64,000 nucleotides of DNA from Progne subis subis (GCA_022316685.1 JAKJHU010000108.1:1054001-1118000); one strand, 5' to 3'. Counted from the first letter of the stretch, positions 1 through 12,289 are shown. Numbers and translations: made by a program. The notes: generated by a model from the letters alone, not told the origin.

Positions 1-45
1 CCGTGCCTCAGTTTCCCCTCTGTGAGACAGGGTTTGTGCATCCTG
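1..45 (+). repeat. Possible MIR/CORE-SINE relic, cut by window edge
   Basis: The first bases read GTGCCTCAGTTTCCCCTCTG, close to the MIR tail segment that reads GTGCCTCAGTTTCCTCATCTG. Similarity fades after about position 35 and the upstream part lies outside the window. MIR copies are rare but real in birds. A chance match to a short motif is the main alternative. Confidence 0.3.
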
Positions 46-1199
46 TGAGAGGGATGCACCTGGAAAATAGGACAGCCCCTGATACTCCAGTAAATAGGCC
101 AGGCACGGAGCTACATTTCCATGGGAAGAATTGGTTTAACCCAATTATTAATACACCATTTACTCAGAATTAACTACAAGTGAAAAGCAGCAAACTCCTA
201 ATAGTAAGTGATATTTCAGGAGGTCCAGGGCAGACTCGGCCTGGCGGTGGTTTTACAAATCATCTTTGCCCAAAATGGTTCAGTTATTGCAACCTCTCTT
301 TCCAAACTGGAGGGTGATGGCATTATCTTTTGGGATGATATTTGGGATAAGAACAAATCTCCCCTCCTTATTTCAAATTCAAAGTCAGGTTATGCTCCTC
401 AGCTCCTCCCTCTGGAACTTGTGTGACCACCAGCACATCAAAAAACAAACAAACAAACAAAAAAAAACAAAAACAAAAGAACCCCCAAGCCAACAATTCT
501 TTTTCTTTTTTCTTTTTTTTCCCACAGAAGCTATGGAAACATCCCCTGCCCCTTGGAAACACTGGAAAACTCATTGTGTTTCATACTTTAGGATATATTT
601 AACAAGGTCTTCCTCCTAAAAACCACTGGCTCCACTTGAGAAAATTGACAAAATATATATTTTAGAGTTTCATTTCCTACTTTTTAACTCCACATCTTTC
701 ATTCCTACAGACTCCTATGTGCATGTGCAACAGTTCAGTCTACCTTGACAATTCCTGGAATAATAATGTGGATTTTTCTGTTTGATGGCACAGCACTATG
801 GGGAAAAAAACAATTTCAAATCCATCAATGAATCCCAACCAATTCAGCCCAAGAAATCCAGGAAAAGGGAGGCAATGCAGAGGGAGGCACTACTCAGCAA
901 TCCCCATCTCAGGAATTAAATGAATAAAAGCAATCTGAAGCAAAGAGGAACAAAATAGCAGAGCACACATTTCCACTTCCCCTGGCATCTCCCTCTCTCA
1001 ATCATCCAAATGGTTCATTTAACCTGTTCCTAAGTGCCCCTGTGGAAAAAAAATGCAAATCTTCATCCAAGTCAAAGTGACTCATCACTTAAACAGGAGC
1101 ATCTTCACCCCAGTCAGCAAAGAAGTGAGAAGTGAAATTAGGGACGTAGATAAGCCACAAAGCCACGAGCAAAGCTGAATCTACATCAAAGAGCAGCAG
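46..1199. other. No gene seen; simple A/C-rich and T-rich tracts
   Basis: Unique sequence with no recognisable coding, RNA or transposon similarity. It contains a CAAA-type A-rich tract at about 443-480 and a T-rich tract at about 498-521. Confidence 0.6.
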
Positions 1200-1219
1200 A
1201 AAAAAAAAAAAAAAAAAAA
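1200..1219 (+). repeat. Poly-A run, 20 bases
   Basis: Uninterrupted A run. No target-site duplication or gene-like sequence is visible upstream, so it is not called as a retrogene tail. Confidence 0.9.
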
Positions 1220-1407
1220 GCTTTAAATGGTTATGAGTGCCAGAAAATCATGTCTTGGCCTGAAAGATTCCACACTCCAACACCAAAGCATCACCAAGCC
1301 CAGATTTCTGCCACCTGCAGCAAAATCCCTCCTGTGGGAGCCGGGATGTGTGGGGCGGATAAGGAAGGATAAATCCAGTGTTGGGATTTCCTCAGTTGGA
1401 TTTCCTG

Positions 1408-1530
1408 TTTCCCCATCCCAGAGTTGGAAGGGACTTTAAATCTCACCTCATCCCACCCCTGCTGTGGGCAGGGACACCTCCCACCATCCCAGGTTGCTCC
1501 AGCCTGGACATTTCCAGCTTTGGGAAATAG
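1408..1530 (-). mobile_element. CR1 LINE fragment (3' end), degraded
   Basis: Contains GTTGGAAGGGACTTTAAAT followed by GGGCAGGGACACCTCCCACC and AGGTTGCTCCAGCCTGG, the diagnostic order of the avian CR1 3' region read on the opposite strand. Only about 120 bp remain, with small deletions. It is non-functional. Confidence 0.85.
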
Positions 1531-1894
1531 CACGGGCAGCCTCGTCCACCCATCCACATTTCTCTGTCCTACAAGCAGCTGAAACCCAGGGCTTTTTTTT
1601 TTAGGCTAAAGAACAGCACAGATGAAAGCTGCTCTCCACTCCAGACATAATAAAGCACAAAACACCACACGAGAGGCTTTTAGAGAGCCGGGAGGAGAGA
1701 AGGAATTAGGAAATCCAACACCAAAGAGGCCCCAGCAGCGCTGCGAGCTGGGTGAAGCCTTTCGGGCCCGAGCACAGATATTATTGTTATTATTTATTAT
1801 ATAACACCCGGGATCGCCGCATTTCCCCTTCACCCACAGCCGCCTCCTGCAGCACTTCCAGTGTCACTGTCCCTGTGCTGGCCCAGTTTCCCAG
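1531..1894. other. No gene seen
   Basis: Unique sequence with a short AT-rich TTATTGTTATTATT tract at about 1780-1803. Nothing else is recognisable. Confidence 0.6.
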
Positions 1895-2060
1895 CTCTCT
1901 TCTATCCAGGTAAATATAGAGGCCCCATCTCGGAGCAGCTGAGTACCTATTATACCCCGCTGTCTCTCCCTCGCTCTTATCCCATTATGCCATTACAGCT
2001 GCTCTAGGGTCGGGGGTTTTCTATTTTGTGACATAATATTGTGGGCCCAAGTCCCCCCCC
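1895..2060. other. Candidate conserved non-coding block
   Basis: Repeat-free unique sequence that changes abruptly in texture from its flanks, with balanced AT content, a CAGCTG E-box and ATTATGCCATTAC-type AT cores. No reading frame is kept across it. Conservation is suspected from texture only. Confidence 0.3.
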
Positions 2061-2896
2061 TCCATCCCCAGCGCACGAGTGCTGCTAAAGAGCCCTTCAG
2101 GTGACAGCAGGCAGGGCCACAAAAGTGTCACCAACAGGATCCAGGGACCTGCTCGTTCCCACAGATGCTGCAGTGCCTCGCATTCATCCAGAAATTACCG
2201 CTGGGGAAATAGGAAAAGGCAGCAGCTACCCAGAATAACAGCCAGAGGCAAATAAAGGCACTTCAAATGTGCAAATGGAGACAGCTGGGAGGCCTGGCAG
2301 GATGGGTAACCCCTCTCTCTGCCTTTAAAATATCATTTCAGGGGTTGTTTGCTCAGTTCTTTCCACCTCCTGCAGCTGAAGGCTCCTGAGCCCTGAGCAG
2401 CAAAGTGGGAAGTGAGCGGTGCCAGGGATGGAGGGGTCTTTCCCTTCCCCTGGGCTCTTTGTGCAGGGGAATTTTGGTGGCTTTTTGTCCTTAAAATCCC
2501 CACTCATACTTTTGCTGCTGGAGAAAAGTCAGAGTGGCTCACGAATGCTCTGCTGTGGCCACTGGGTCCAGCAGGACCTTCTTGTGCCACTTTGAGCTGC
2601 CCTTTGGGCACCTGAGGCTGGGATAAATTGCAGTTTACAGCCAGCCCAGGACACTGGGGATGGAGAAGAGCTCATCAGGAGGAGCTCTCGACCAAATTAA
2701 CACAGGACAACAGGGCAGGAGGGTTGGACAGACATCCAGGACAGGGGAGGCTCCAGCCTTTCACCTCTGCCTGAACAAAACAAAACATACCACAGGGAAT
2801 GGAGGTGAATGATCACACAGTCCCTTTGCCCATCCCATAACTACTCAAGGCTTTTTACTTCTATTTTTACACATGTACAAGGCACCAAGCACAACC
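2061..2896. other. No gene seen
   Basis: Unique, fairly GC-rich sequence (short C run near 2055-2061). No family, RNA gene or transposon is recognised. Confidence 0.6.
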
Positions 2897-2960
2897 AAGG
2901 GGTGATTTACTCAACCAGTAGGGGATTTACTCAACCAGGGGCTGTTTTACTAAGCCCAGC
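2897..2960 (+). repeat. Short tandem repeat, unit about 20 bp, 2-3 copies
   Basis: GGGATTTACTCAACCAG and close variants follow each other at about 2900-2918 and 2919-2938, with a decayed third unit (TGTTTTACTAAGCCCAG) to 2960. This is a small local duplication. Confidence 0.75.
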
Positions 2961-3119
2961 ATCAACAAAGAGCAAAAAATCTTTGAAAGCCATGGGAATT
3001 AACTGCCTCCAATTAATGCCATCCTCTGAGCTGAAGCGTTGTGTTATTTTTGAGGACAGGTTCCTAAATCTCTTTTCTCAAATTGCTGTTTTCAGGAATT
3101 CACAAGCATCCTACTTTAA

Positions 3120-3400
3120 ACCATAAAATAACTGCAAAACAGCTTAATTGTCAATTAGCTGGGGCTTTTTGCCTTATTTTTTCTTAATAAGAATATAAAT
3201 TATATCCTAACTATTATGTTGTATCCATATCTGCTCTTCTGGCTATAGTTGAGCTGCTTATCAGAGCAGAGGCGGAGATATTCAAGTTGATGAAGAGCAA
3301 ATTCTGCTTTTTCGGCCCCTTCTCCAACTTTCAAACCAGGCTGTGCTAGTCTGTAAATGAATCAACAAGGCTAATTCTTAATTCTGAAGAACGTGGAAGA
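3120..3400. other. Candidate conserved non-coding block
   Basis: AT-rich, repeat-free stretch with homeodomain-type cores TTAATTG (3144-3150) and CAATTAG (3152-3158), TTAATAAG, and TAATTCTTAATTC further on. There is no reading frame. The motif content resembles developmental enhancers, but cross-species conservation is untested. Confidence 0.35.
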
Positions 3401-4691
3401 TCCAGAGCCAGGGGGAACCAGAAGAGCATGAGAAGACATTGTTTAGGGGCAGGGAGGATATTTGTGGTACTCAGGAGCTTCTGCTCCGATCAGCCCCATC
3501 CCTGAGCTCACGGCACTCAGCAAACTCAATAAAATCACAAGAAATTCCTTCATCATTTCGGTTCAGTGCTGAGTGCATTACCCGAGCTCAGGGGATGGAC
3601 TGAGGCATTCCTGGAGCTGCTCCCACAGCCCAAACCAGAATGGGACTCAGCTCTCCAGGAAAACTCGATAGGAAATGAAAGCTGTTGACCTGCCAGTGCC
3701 TTTCCTGGCACAGCTCAGGCTGGGAGCAGCCGGGCAGAGCACGGGATCACTCTGCTGACAGGAATTACCCGGAGCCTGGGGAAGTTTTACAACGCTCAGC
3801 TTGCCACAGGGGGCTCAATTTGTGCCAATTGAGGGGCTGAGTTCTGCCAGCAGCTTCTTGCTTAGAGAGGGGAAAACCCCGCTGTCAGTAAGTGGAGGTA
3901 GGATAATCCACATGTCGGGAAGAGTTTGACCCAAAAATCCTTTGGAGCTCCCTGAAAAACTCCCAGCAGTTAAATCAGCTTCCAGTCCAGGATCCAGCCC
4001 AGCATTCCCATCGTGAGCTTTCTCCACAAACTATTTCCTTCTGTTTAAACGTCCCAGCTTAAATTGTACCTGACAGAGATCCTGACAGGAATTTCCTCAT
4101 CTGTGTTTCTGGTTTGCACGTGCTGCGGGTGTCTGTCAGTCTTTTCCTAAGGCCAGAATCGCTTCCCAAGATTAGAGCTTCACTGAAATCCGTGCAGAAA
4201 TCACCAGGAACAGACTCACAACTTCCAGTAATTCCACAATTTTCCATAAAATCATACATTCCTTTGCAACCACAGTAATATCCCTGTTCTAGAGGCTGTG
4301 GTGGAGCATCCCACTGCACTGAACTGATGTTACAATGGGCGATGAAGCAGCGAGAGATGAGAATTTGGGTTATTGTTTCTATTCCTCTTGTAAAAAAACC
4401 AGTGAGCATCATAATCAATGCCCATCTTTTGGGTGGATTAGTTCATGATGATGTCTGAAGTCACCTCCTCTTAAAGTCAGCCTGGAATGTCACAGAAATG
4501 AAATTATTTTAGCAGTTCATGAGGTTTTTATCTCCCAGTGTGCAGCCTGGGGCATTTTATGTTGTTGGTTTGTCACAGCTGCTTTGTCCAGCTGTCCCAA
4601 GACCTCCAGAGTTAAACCAACAGTTCCTTCCAGGAACTAAGCTGCAGGCTCCAAGTCTCAGCGCCAGTTCCTCTGGGATTTGAGCACTCCA
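3401..4691. other. No gene seen
   Basis: Unique sequence. The best minus-strand open frame (4059-4418) has no similarity I recognise and no splice or promoter context. Confidence 0.6.
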
Positions 4692-5205
4692 GTGATGCAT
4701 GGAATCATTAAGATTGGGAAAAAAAACCCTCCAAGATCCTCAAGTCCAACCTGTGACCCATCCCCACCCGAGCCCTTCCTTGGACACCTCCAGGGATGGG
4801 GACTCCAAACCTTCCTGGGCAGCTCCTTCCAACATTTAACAACCCTTTCCATGGGGAATTCCTTCTGCTGTGCAAACTGAGCATCCCCTGGCCCAGCTTG
4901 AGGCTGCTCCCTCTCCTCCTGTCCCTGTTCCCTGGGATAAGATCCCAAATTCCCCCCCAGGCTGTCCCCTCCTGTCAGGGAGTTGTGCAGAGCCACAAGG
5001 TTCCCCCTGAGCCTCCTTTTCTCCAGGCTCAGCCCCTTCCCAGCTCCCTCAGCCTCTCCTGGGGCTCCAGCCCCTTCCCAGCTCCGTTCCCTGCCCTGGA
5101 CATGCTCCAGCCCCTCCAGGTCCTGTTTGCAGTGAGGGTCACAGCGCTCAAGGTGTGACCTCACAGAGGGACAGTGCCCTCCCTGCTCAGCCCTGCTCCA
5201 CTGAG
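4692..5205 (-). mobile_element. CR1 LINE fragment, about 510 bp, longest in window
   Basis: Starts with the ATGGAATCATTAAGATTGGG type of CR1 3' end, then AAGATCCTCAAGTCCAACC, ACACCTCCAGGGATGGGGAC, a GTTGTGCAGAGCCACAAGG segment and CTTTTCTCCAGGCTCAGCCC. This is the usual order for the older CR1 branch whose core reads 'ggaaaagacctccaagatcat'. It extends into the end of the reverse transcriptase region, but frame and length are lost. Dead copy. Confidence 0.9.
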
Positions 5206-5605
5206 ACAGCTAATTAACCTGGCATAATTAACCCCTGCACCCACACCAGCCCCGCTCCGAGCATCCCAACCAGCCCATTTCATTCCCAGCTTGTTCTCCC
5301 CCCTCAGAGCCCCCCAGCCAGTGCAGCTGAGTTCAGGGGTCACACCCAGCTCAGCAGGCAGCAGAGGTGGTCCCTAGGGAGGCTGGTGGGGGAGACAGGC
5401 CACAAATCCCTGGTTTTGTGCAGGGAAGGGCAGGACACAGCCCAGCAGCACTGCCAGGAGAAGGGAACGCACATCAGGCACGTTCCACAAGCTGCTGAAC
5501 TCCCACAGAACTCCTGTGACTTCAGCTGGGCACTCCACACCAGCACAGACACACGTGGCACGAGCCTTGGTGAGGCTGTGGCTGAATCAGAGAGCAAATG
5601 TTTAT
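5206..5605. other. No gene seen
   Basis: GC-rich unique sequence. Open frames occur on both strands at 5340-5663 but overlap each other and match nothing known. Confidence 0.6.
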
Positions 5606-5665
5606 TTGTATGGGTAGATACGCATTGAGTAGATAGATAAGTAGATGTATTGGATAGATACATTT
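5606..5665 (+). repeat. Degenerate GATA tetranucleotide repeat
   Basis: Repeated TAGATA and GATAGATA units with interruptions, including GTAGATAGATAAGTAGATG and GGATAGATAC. It is an old, interrupted microsatellite. Confidence 0.8.
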
Positions 5666-6536
5666 AAACAATTCAAATATATGGCATTATGTATAGTGAA
5701 CGCATATTTTTTTTACACATCAGCACAGCCAGCCCACATATGATCTGTACATCGAGGGAAAGCTCAGCCTGGGATTCTGTTTCGAATTAAAAGCAGCCCT
5801 GCTGCAATTAATCACAGCCTGGTTGATGAAGCACGCACTGAAAGGACAACACGAGTTCTGGGAAGCTCAGCCTGTCATCTGCAGCCACAACAAGTTTGGT
5901 TTAAACCTCAGGACAAGGAGGGTTTTTCACCAAGCCCCTGGTCTGAGCTGCTTTGAACACTGTCCCCAAACCAGATAGCCCAGAAGATCCCAAAATATCA
6001 TTCACAAAAGTCCAGATTTCTCTATCACAAAATGAAACAACACCCATCCAACACGGGCTTGGAACACTAAACTCTCGCTACTTTTATTTATCATGATTTT
6101 ATTAATTACTGGATTCAGCTGTAAACTGGATTGCCTACTTCCTTCCCTCTAATTCCTTCCATTCTCTGTCTCCTCATTCAGCTTTCCCCTTTACACCCAC
6201 GGCACCTACAAAAGTTGAGTCACCCCTGGAAAGTTCACAAAGCTCTGGGATCATCTTCAATCACGTGAGATGACACACAAGTATTCGTGCTTCTTCCAGT
6301 GATTTTGAAAACTTCAGCAAAACTGAACTCTTTGCAAGGAAAAAACCTCTCCCAGGGTTTAACTGACTGAGCTGTTACAGTTTTCAATAGAAAAATGTCT
6401 TAGTGAAAAACTCCTCATCAGCTTTTACTTTAAATTAAGGGCTTAGATTTTATCTGGGACTGAATCCACTGCTAAACACTGGCAAATCTTTTTCTCCTCG
6501 CTCCCAGCTTCTACAGGTGTAAAATAAAAATTTAAA

Positions 6537-6541
<5 letters not shown>
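5666..6541. other. No gene seen
   Basis: AT-rich unique sequence. It includes a T8 run near 5708-5715. No recognisable element. Confidence 0.6.

Positions 6542-6571
<30 letters not shown>
6542..6571 (+). repeat. (TA)n microsatellite
   Basis: About 14-15 uninterrupted TA units flanked by GTG and GTAAAAATAAAA. It is self-complementary and so likely to be length-variable. Confidence 0.95.
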
Positions 6572-6573
<2 letters not shown>

Positions 6574-7084
6574 AAAATAAAACCTTATAAATATATTCTA
6601 AGGGCAGCTCTTACAATGGAGAAATGTTCCATGATCCTGACCTGTTTCCTAAAGCCTCACAGGGGTGATATTTGCACAGTGGAATTCTCCCAGAAAGCCA
6701 AATCTGAGATTTTTGCACCAAGGAGCAGAGGCTGAAGAGCCAAGATTGAGTTGTCTGATTTCTACAAGTCACAGATTAAAGACAAAAAGATGACAGGTGA
6801 CAATGTCATCTCATTTTGGGATTCCTTCTTCCCCAACACTGGGTGTGGAAAGAGAGCAATAATCCCACCAGCCAAAAAATAAAAATGTGCAGAAGACACT
6901 TCCTGCAGCTCCAGAGGTGGGGATTTTAGTGGGAATGGCTAAAATAGATCAGGGAAGAGAAAGTTTGGGAAAGTTTCTTCCTGAAGGAGCCCCAAACCTA
7001 CAACTTGTCCTATAGGATCAGTACCAGAGATTTTTTGAGACATTTAGGGTTTGGTAGAACATTTCTGCCACCTGATATTCTTAT
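6572..7084. other. No gene seen
   Basis: Unique sequence with no recognisable family or RNA gene. Confidence 0.6.
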
Positions 7085-7132
7085 ATCCATATCACTATTA
7101 TTATTATTACTACTATTACTATTATTATTATA
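7085..7132 (+). repeat. (ATT)n microsatellite, interrupted
   Basis: Runs of ATT with ACT interruptions (ATTATTACTACTATTACT) ending before ATGTTACCC. Confidence 0.9.
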
Positions 7133-7180
7133 TGTTACCCAATAATTCAAAGAGAGAACTCAAGCAGGAACTAAAAAAGA

Positions 7181-7197
7181 AAAAAAAAAAAAAAAAA
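7181..7197 (+). repeat. Poly-A run, 17 bases
   Basis: Uninterrupted A run after CTAAAAAAGA. Confidence 0.9.
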
Positions 7198-7334
7198 TCC
7201 AACTAGAAGATAATACATGCAAATAGAAAAATGCATATTTATCAAACAATCAGCGGTGTGACATTGGCAGATTTCAGGACCATTTAATAAAGTAATACTG
7301 TCCAAGGAGGAAAAAAGAGATTAATTTAATCAGT

Positions 7335-7420
7335 TCTGTGATTCCACCCAAGGTTCTGAGCCAAACTAAGTGAGAAAGAACCTCAGGAGGTCTCTGGTGC
7401 AGCTTCCTGGGATCCAACCA
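7335..7420 (-). mobile_element. CR1 LINE fragment, strongly decayed
   Basis: GAGAAAGAACCTCAGGAGGT followed by CTCTGGTGCAGCTTCCTGGG resembles the CR1 3' core 'ggacctcaggaggtctctagtccaacctcctg'. Weak but in the right order. It may be part of the same old insertion as the next fragment. Confidence 0.55.
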
Positions 7421-7494
7421 AAGTATTTTGGGTTTTATCCCGTTCCTCATCCACCCTCTGTCTTCCAGCAAGAAAGAATCCTCCACTGGTGTTC

Positions 7495-7585
7495 ATGAAA
7501 TCACTGAAAGGTGGGAAAGAACCTTAAAAACCATCTGATTCCAGGGTCACCTCCCTCCAGACCAGTTGCTCTGGGTAATCATCAT
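7495..7585 (-). mobile_element. CR1 LINE fragment, strongly decayed
   Basis: ATGAAATCACTGAAAGGTGG, then AAAGAACCTTAAAAACCATC and CACCTCCCTCCAGACCAG, matches the CR1 3' end read in reverse. Only the terminal 90 bp can be followed. Confidence 0.65.
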
Positions 7586-7635
7586 CACCACCATTTGATT
7601 TTCCCTCCCCATTCCTGAATTTTAAAACCAACTGG

Positions 7636-7806
7636 GTGGGGGGTTTGTTTTCAGGTGTGGTGTTTTGGGGGTGGGTTTTTTTGGGTTTTTTTTTTTGTTT
7701 GTTTGTTTGGTTTTGTTTTGGGGGTTTTTTTGGGTTTTTTTGTTTTTTTTTCCTGAGCTGCAGATTGCACCCCTGAATCAATTCTTGTTTCTTTTTTTTT
7801 TTTTTT
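7636..7806 (+). repeat. T/G-rich low-complexity tract
   Basis: Alternating blocks of GGGG and TTTT, GTTTGTTTG repeats at about 7697-7710, and a closing T run at about 7793-7806. No gene content. G-tract spacing is irregular. Confidence 0.9.
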
Positions 7807-8465
7807 AATCTCCCATTATTTATACAGAATTCAAAAAGGCATCCCAAGAATAACTAAAATCCCTCGACATGATGCCTGAGCTCAAGCTTATTTCACGACA
7901 AAACCAGAAATGAGGAGAAAGAACCATGGTTACAGTGAAAATACCACCCAATCCCTTCAGAGATAGCTCATCTCTCCACAGCCCTGACAAAAACACGGAT
8001 ATTTCGGAAGAATAAATCATTTCATGGGGTCAGTACTGAAGGAGGGAGGGTTTAGGAGGGATTTGCATGTTGAGAAGGTGATGACTTGGCAGAAACCTGG
8101 CAGGATTTTCTGTGCACAGGCAGGAATATGAAGCAGAGATGGAAATCAGGGGGGTTATCAACAGCAGAACAGAGGCTGGGGTAAACTCTGGAGGAAGAAG
8201 AACATGACTGGCAACTGGTTTACTCCTCGGAAAGCCACCCTGGCACATTCCTGAGGGGCCTGGGTCCCACCTGGCTCAGAGTTACCTCAGCCAATCCTAC
8301 CCAGAATTTTATTTGTAGCTTCTCCATCTCACTCCTGTGTGGTTTTGCCACATAGAACAGGATGAAGCTGGACAAGAAAACGAAAAGCTGTGAAGGGTGG
8401 GAAAACTGCCAGCAGTGCAGAGCTCGTTTTGACTTTGATAAAGGCCTGGAAAGGGCTCCTAACCC
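7807..8465. other. No gene seen
   Basis: Unique sequence. Nothing recognisable. Confidence 0.6.
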
Positions 8466-8705
8466 TACAGAAATCAGAGAATAGTTGGGTGGGAAGGAAC
8501 CTTAAAGCTCATCCCATGGGCAGGGACAGCTTCCACCATCCCAGGCTGCTCCAAGCCCCAATGTCCAACTTGGTCTTGGGCACTGCCAGAGATCCAGGGG
8601 CAGCCACAGCTGCTTTGGGCACCCTGTGCCAGGGCCTGCCACCCTCCCAGCCAGGAATTCCTTCCCAAAATCCCATCCAAAACTCTCTAAATGCCTCCAA
8701 GTCCT
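8466..8705 (-). mobile_element. CR1 LINE fragment, about 240 bp
   Basis: GGTGGGAAGGAACCTTAAAG, then GGGCAGGGACAGCTTCCACC, GGCTGCTCCAAGCCC, CTTGGGCACTGCCAGAGATC, CAGGGGCAGCCACAGCTGC and ACCCTGTGCCAGGGCCTGCC. This matches the common avian CR1 3' region over its full order. It is a younger copy than the fragments at 7.3-7.6 kb. Confidence 0.95.
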
Positions 8706-10941
8706 GCAGCAACCGAAAAGGCAACCCGGCTCTCAAAGGTGGCACCAGATATGGGTGTCCCTTCTCAAATCATGGACAAAAAAAAAAAATGTTGGAAAAC
8801 CAAAAGAATGGGTGGAAACACAAACTGTGAAATTCCCTTTTTAAACCTGTAGCTCACACCCAGGTTGAGTCCTTCATAGTCAAAGCAAGTGGAAAGAAAA
8901 CAAGGCAATGCCCACAATGACAATCTTCAGGACATGCCCAACATTTCCACACCGACCCCCCTGGCTCAGGAAAAGGCATTCCTGTCAATAAAATTGGGGA
9001 TTCCGTGCACAGCTTGCTGAAAGCAATTGAGTACACTGCAGGTGTGTAAATACAGCTGAAGCTGTGCCACAAATCGTTTTCCCACCCAAATCACCTTGTG
9101 GCAAAGGGAAATCATGTTCTGAAATGTGAATTGAAACAGATTTGAGCTCCTGAGGCACTTCTGACACAACACCAAACAGAGCAATTGACCCGAGCTGGAA
9201 AGAAACAACAACCATTAAAAAAGCCTCCTGTTTCTCTTCCTTGCCAATATTGTCACAGGAAAGTTTTCTGCTGTGCTCACTTAGAGAGTTCTGGTTTGGT
9301 TGAACTCTGGCACGTGTTCTGAGGAAGGAGGAGTGAAATCTGCCAGCACAAAGCTGTCTGAACTCAGGGAAGTGCAGCCGCAGCAGGACAGATCCCTGAC
9401 ATCGCCCCGCAGGAGCTTCACCTGCCTCACCCCCTGCACCTCAAGCACCCAGCTGAAGCTGTGACAGTTTCCATCAGGCCAGGGGCTGTCCCTGCACACC
9501 CCCTGCATTCAGAACCTTGCCAGCACGCAGAGTTAACCACGAATCTGCCCTGATCTCCAGAAAACCAACATCACCTCTCCCATGAGGAGAGTAATTGCCT
9601 GTCTTTCATTCCACACTTCTCCCACAGCTTCCCCTGCCTGAATGAGTCTCTCCAAGCAGGCTTTTCCCAGTGGAAGATAAGAAGTTCTCTCATGCCTTAT
9701 TTCAGACTCCTGCACTTTTAAAGCATCTCCTTTCTACCTGCCAAGCTCTGCTCCTATCAAGGGATAAACTCCATGAGCAAGAAGAAGGAAAGCAGCGACA
9801 ATCCCCTGGGAAGGTGCTGCCCATGGCATGCAGAGCCTGCTGGGCACAAAATCCATGGCAGTGGTTCACTTCTGGGGGTTTGCAAATCCCCACATCCTGA
9901 AAAGGCAGAGGGTTGCCCCATCAGTGATTGAAAGTGATTACACGAAATGGATTTGGGATTAGCAAAAGGCTTGTAATCCAAGGGTTCAGCTTTTCCTGAC
10001 ACAACTCTCTGGAGTAGCTCTTGTTGTATTTTTGGACTCTATAAACCCTCCACAAGTGTGCAGTGGTCCACTGGCCACTGGCAGGGGACAAGAACCCCGA
10101 TTAATGCACCAATTTCTCATCAGATATTAATGAAGTAATACTTTACTGACACAATTTCTGCGTGTGAGAACTCGTAAGGACTCACCAGTGCAGCTCCAAG
10201 CAGGGGAAATGCAGAAAGCCTGAAGTTCCAGGTGTGATGGAGCCTCTGGAGAGGTGAGATCTTCTCCTTGTGCCTTTGGGCAGGTCTTCCCTGGAGATTT
10301 CTGGCCCTGACTCCCAGCTCCAGAAGAATACAGGTGATCCTTCCTCTTTTCCAAGAGCAATTCCCACTGAAGTTACTCCTATGAGGGAGGGAAAAAATGA
10401 GATATATTTATTTCTTTTTAGAACAGAACTGTAAGTGTTTCTCACTGAAATCCCACAAGAAAGAGTGAAATAGGTGCCTGGGACTTGAGCTGACACCACA
10501 CTGAGCACTTCAACCTCAGATTACAGAACAGAATCTGGGGCAAAAAAGGCATTTTTATATTCTCATATTAAACACAACGTGAACACGAGTTGTTTTGGTT
10601 AATGAGGAGATGAAATAAGTTGAAAAAATTAAACACAGGGATGTTTTCCCTTCTCCACCTGAAACAGATCAGACTGGAACATTTCTTCCCCTGAATCACC
10701 CTTTTTACAATGAAATTCACCTGTGGGGTCAAATGTTTGTGCCTTTGCTCTGAAAAAAACCCCTTTTTTCCCTCCCTGGCAAACCTGACACCTCAGCCAG
10801 CACCACCACATTCCTCTGCCACTCTGGAGTGTGCAGACACACCAAATCCCACCTCAGCTCTAAGATTTCCCTACCCCGACCTACCTAAAGAGAACACCTC
10901 AAGTAATTGAAATATTTATTCCTATATTTGGAAGGTCAGGG
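8706..10941. other. No gene seen
   Basis: About 2.2 kb of unique sequence without CR1, microsatellite, RNA gene or convincing reading frame. Short overlapping frames near 9700-9900 and 10180-10510 lack similarity and lie on both strands. Confidence 0.6.
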
Positions 10942-10990
10942 CGGAGGAGGAGGAGGAGGAGGAGGAGGAGGAGGAGGGAGGGGTGGGACT
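10942..10990 (+). repeat. (GGA)n microsatellite with G-quadruplex potential
   Basis: About 11-12 GGA units (to about 10977) continue into GGAGGGAGGGGTGGG. The purine-only strand and closely spaced G-tracts can form a G-quadruplex or triplex. Confidence 0.95.
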
Positions 10991-11985
10991 CGGGGTTGGC
11001 ACCTGTGTGGTGGAGTCACTCCGTGGGCATCTCCCCCCAGGAGTGCAGGACCAGAGCTGTGCACGCAGAAAGCTCTGCCAGATAAACCCCCAGCCTCGAA
11101 AGGCAAAGAAATGAGCCAGGCCTGATCCTGATTCATCAGTATTCAGCCGTGGATTCAGCGGGACGGCTCGGAATTTACACTGGAATAAGGAAAAATCAGG
11201 ATTAGGCACCATCTGTCTCAGAGAGTGAAGCGACCAGAGCTGCTCTGCACATTTGAATCCTCTTCCCCCATTTCTTTAATCTCTTGCACATTCCAGGTTT
11301 TCCATTCAGCTCCGGTGACAAAAGATTTTACAAAATGACAGTCCAGATTGAGAGAACAGAAATTACAACCTCTGACAAAAGAGATGCCAAACTTTTTTAT
11401 CAACGATAAGTGCTCCTTCCACGCAGACCCTGGGCTGCAATGGTAAATATAAGGCAGATGTCGAATGGAAATTAAACATTGTGCTCCCAGGGTGGCCTCG
11501 GCTGCATTCAGAGCTTGATTTAAAACAAGGCCAGGGTTCTTTCATCATTTCTCGAAAAAAAAAAACAAAAAAAAAAACTAACAAAAAAAAAAGTTTCAAA
11601 CATAAAGATATTCCAAACAGGCGCATACTTGACCTAGAACTTGGCGGTGCGGGACAATAAATGAGTGTAAAAAGCACCAGCACGGGGGAGGAAAGGCAAA
11701 GCCAGTTGTCTGCAGGATGGGCTGGGAGAATTTTGGTCCCCAAGTCTCTTCTATTTCAGCATCCTGAGAGTTAAGAGGGAATCCAGGTGAAACATCTCAG
11801 GCCCCTTCCCAAATTCCTACCAAAACCTCCCGTTTGGGAGGCTCGGCTAACTCGATATTCTGCAACAGAACCAAAACCCAGCCCAAGGAGCCAGCAGTTG
11901 GAGGAGCATTTCTCTGCGAGCTTCTCTAAGATTTAAACCATATTTACATCCCTGCGAGCACTCTGGTATCATTAGGCAGGATAAA
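10991..11985. other. No gene seen; A-rich tract inside
   Basis: Unique sequence with an interrupted A-rich tract at about 11555-11592. Open frames through the GGA repeat encode only proline, serine or glycine runs and are artefacts of the repeat. Confidence 0.6.
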
Positions 11986-12270
11986 ACAGCACGAGAGGTT
12001 TGCCACGGCTCAGATATTCGGCCTCGAGCAGCGCGGATTGGAACAGTCCGAGGCGTTTGCTTTTCGTAATTTCTGGTCGCACAACAGCTCAGCCAAAAGA
12101 ACGTAACAGTAGGCTTGTAAAAATTAAACCCCCAGACTGCCAAATATCCTGTACACTGAGGGCAGGGAGGATAAATTTAAGGACTGAAAGGATGATGCTC
12201 AAATTTACAGAACGAGTTAAAAGCACAAACCAAATTGCATTTGCTTCTCTTTCACTTTGTTAATTTCTTT
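11986..12270. other. Candidate conserved non-coding block
   Basis: Repeat-free block with several isolated CpGs in otherwise AT-rich DNA (near 12006-12064), an ATTGCATTTGC POU-like core near 12233-12244 and no stable reading frame. It opens the CR1-free interval up to 17.6 kb. Confidence 0.35.
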
Positions 12271-12289
12271 TTTTTTTAATAAGGCAAGT

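Noticed and set aside
10922..11136. Frames encoding polyproline, polyserine or polyglycine
   Set aside because: They are direct translations of the GGA microsatellite.
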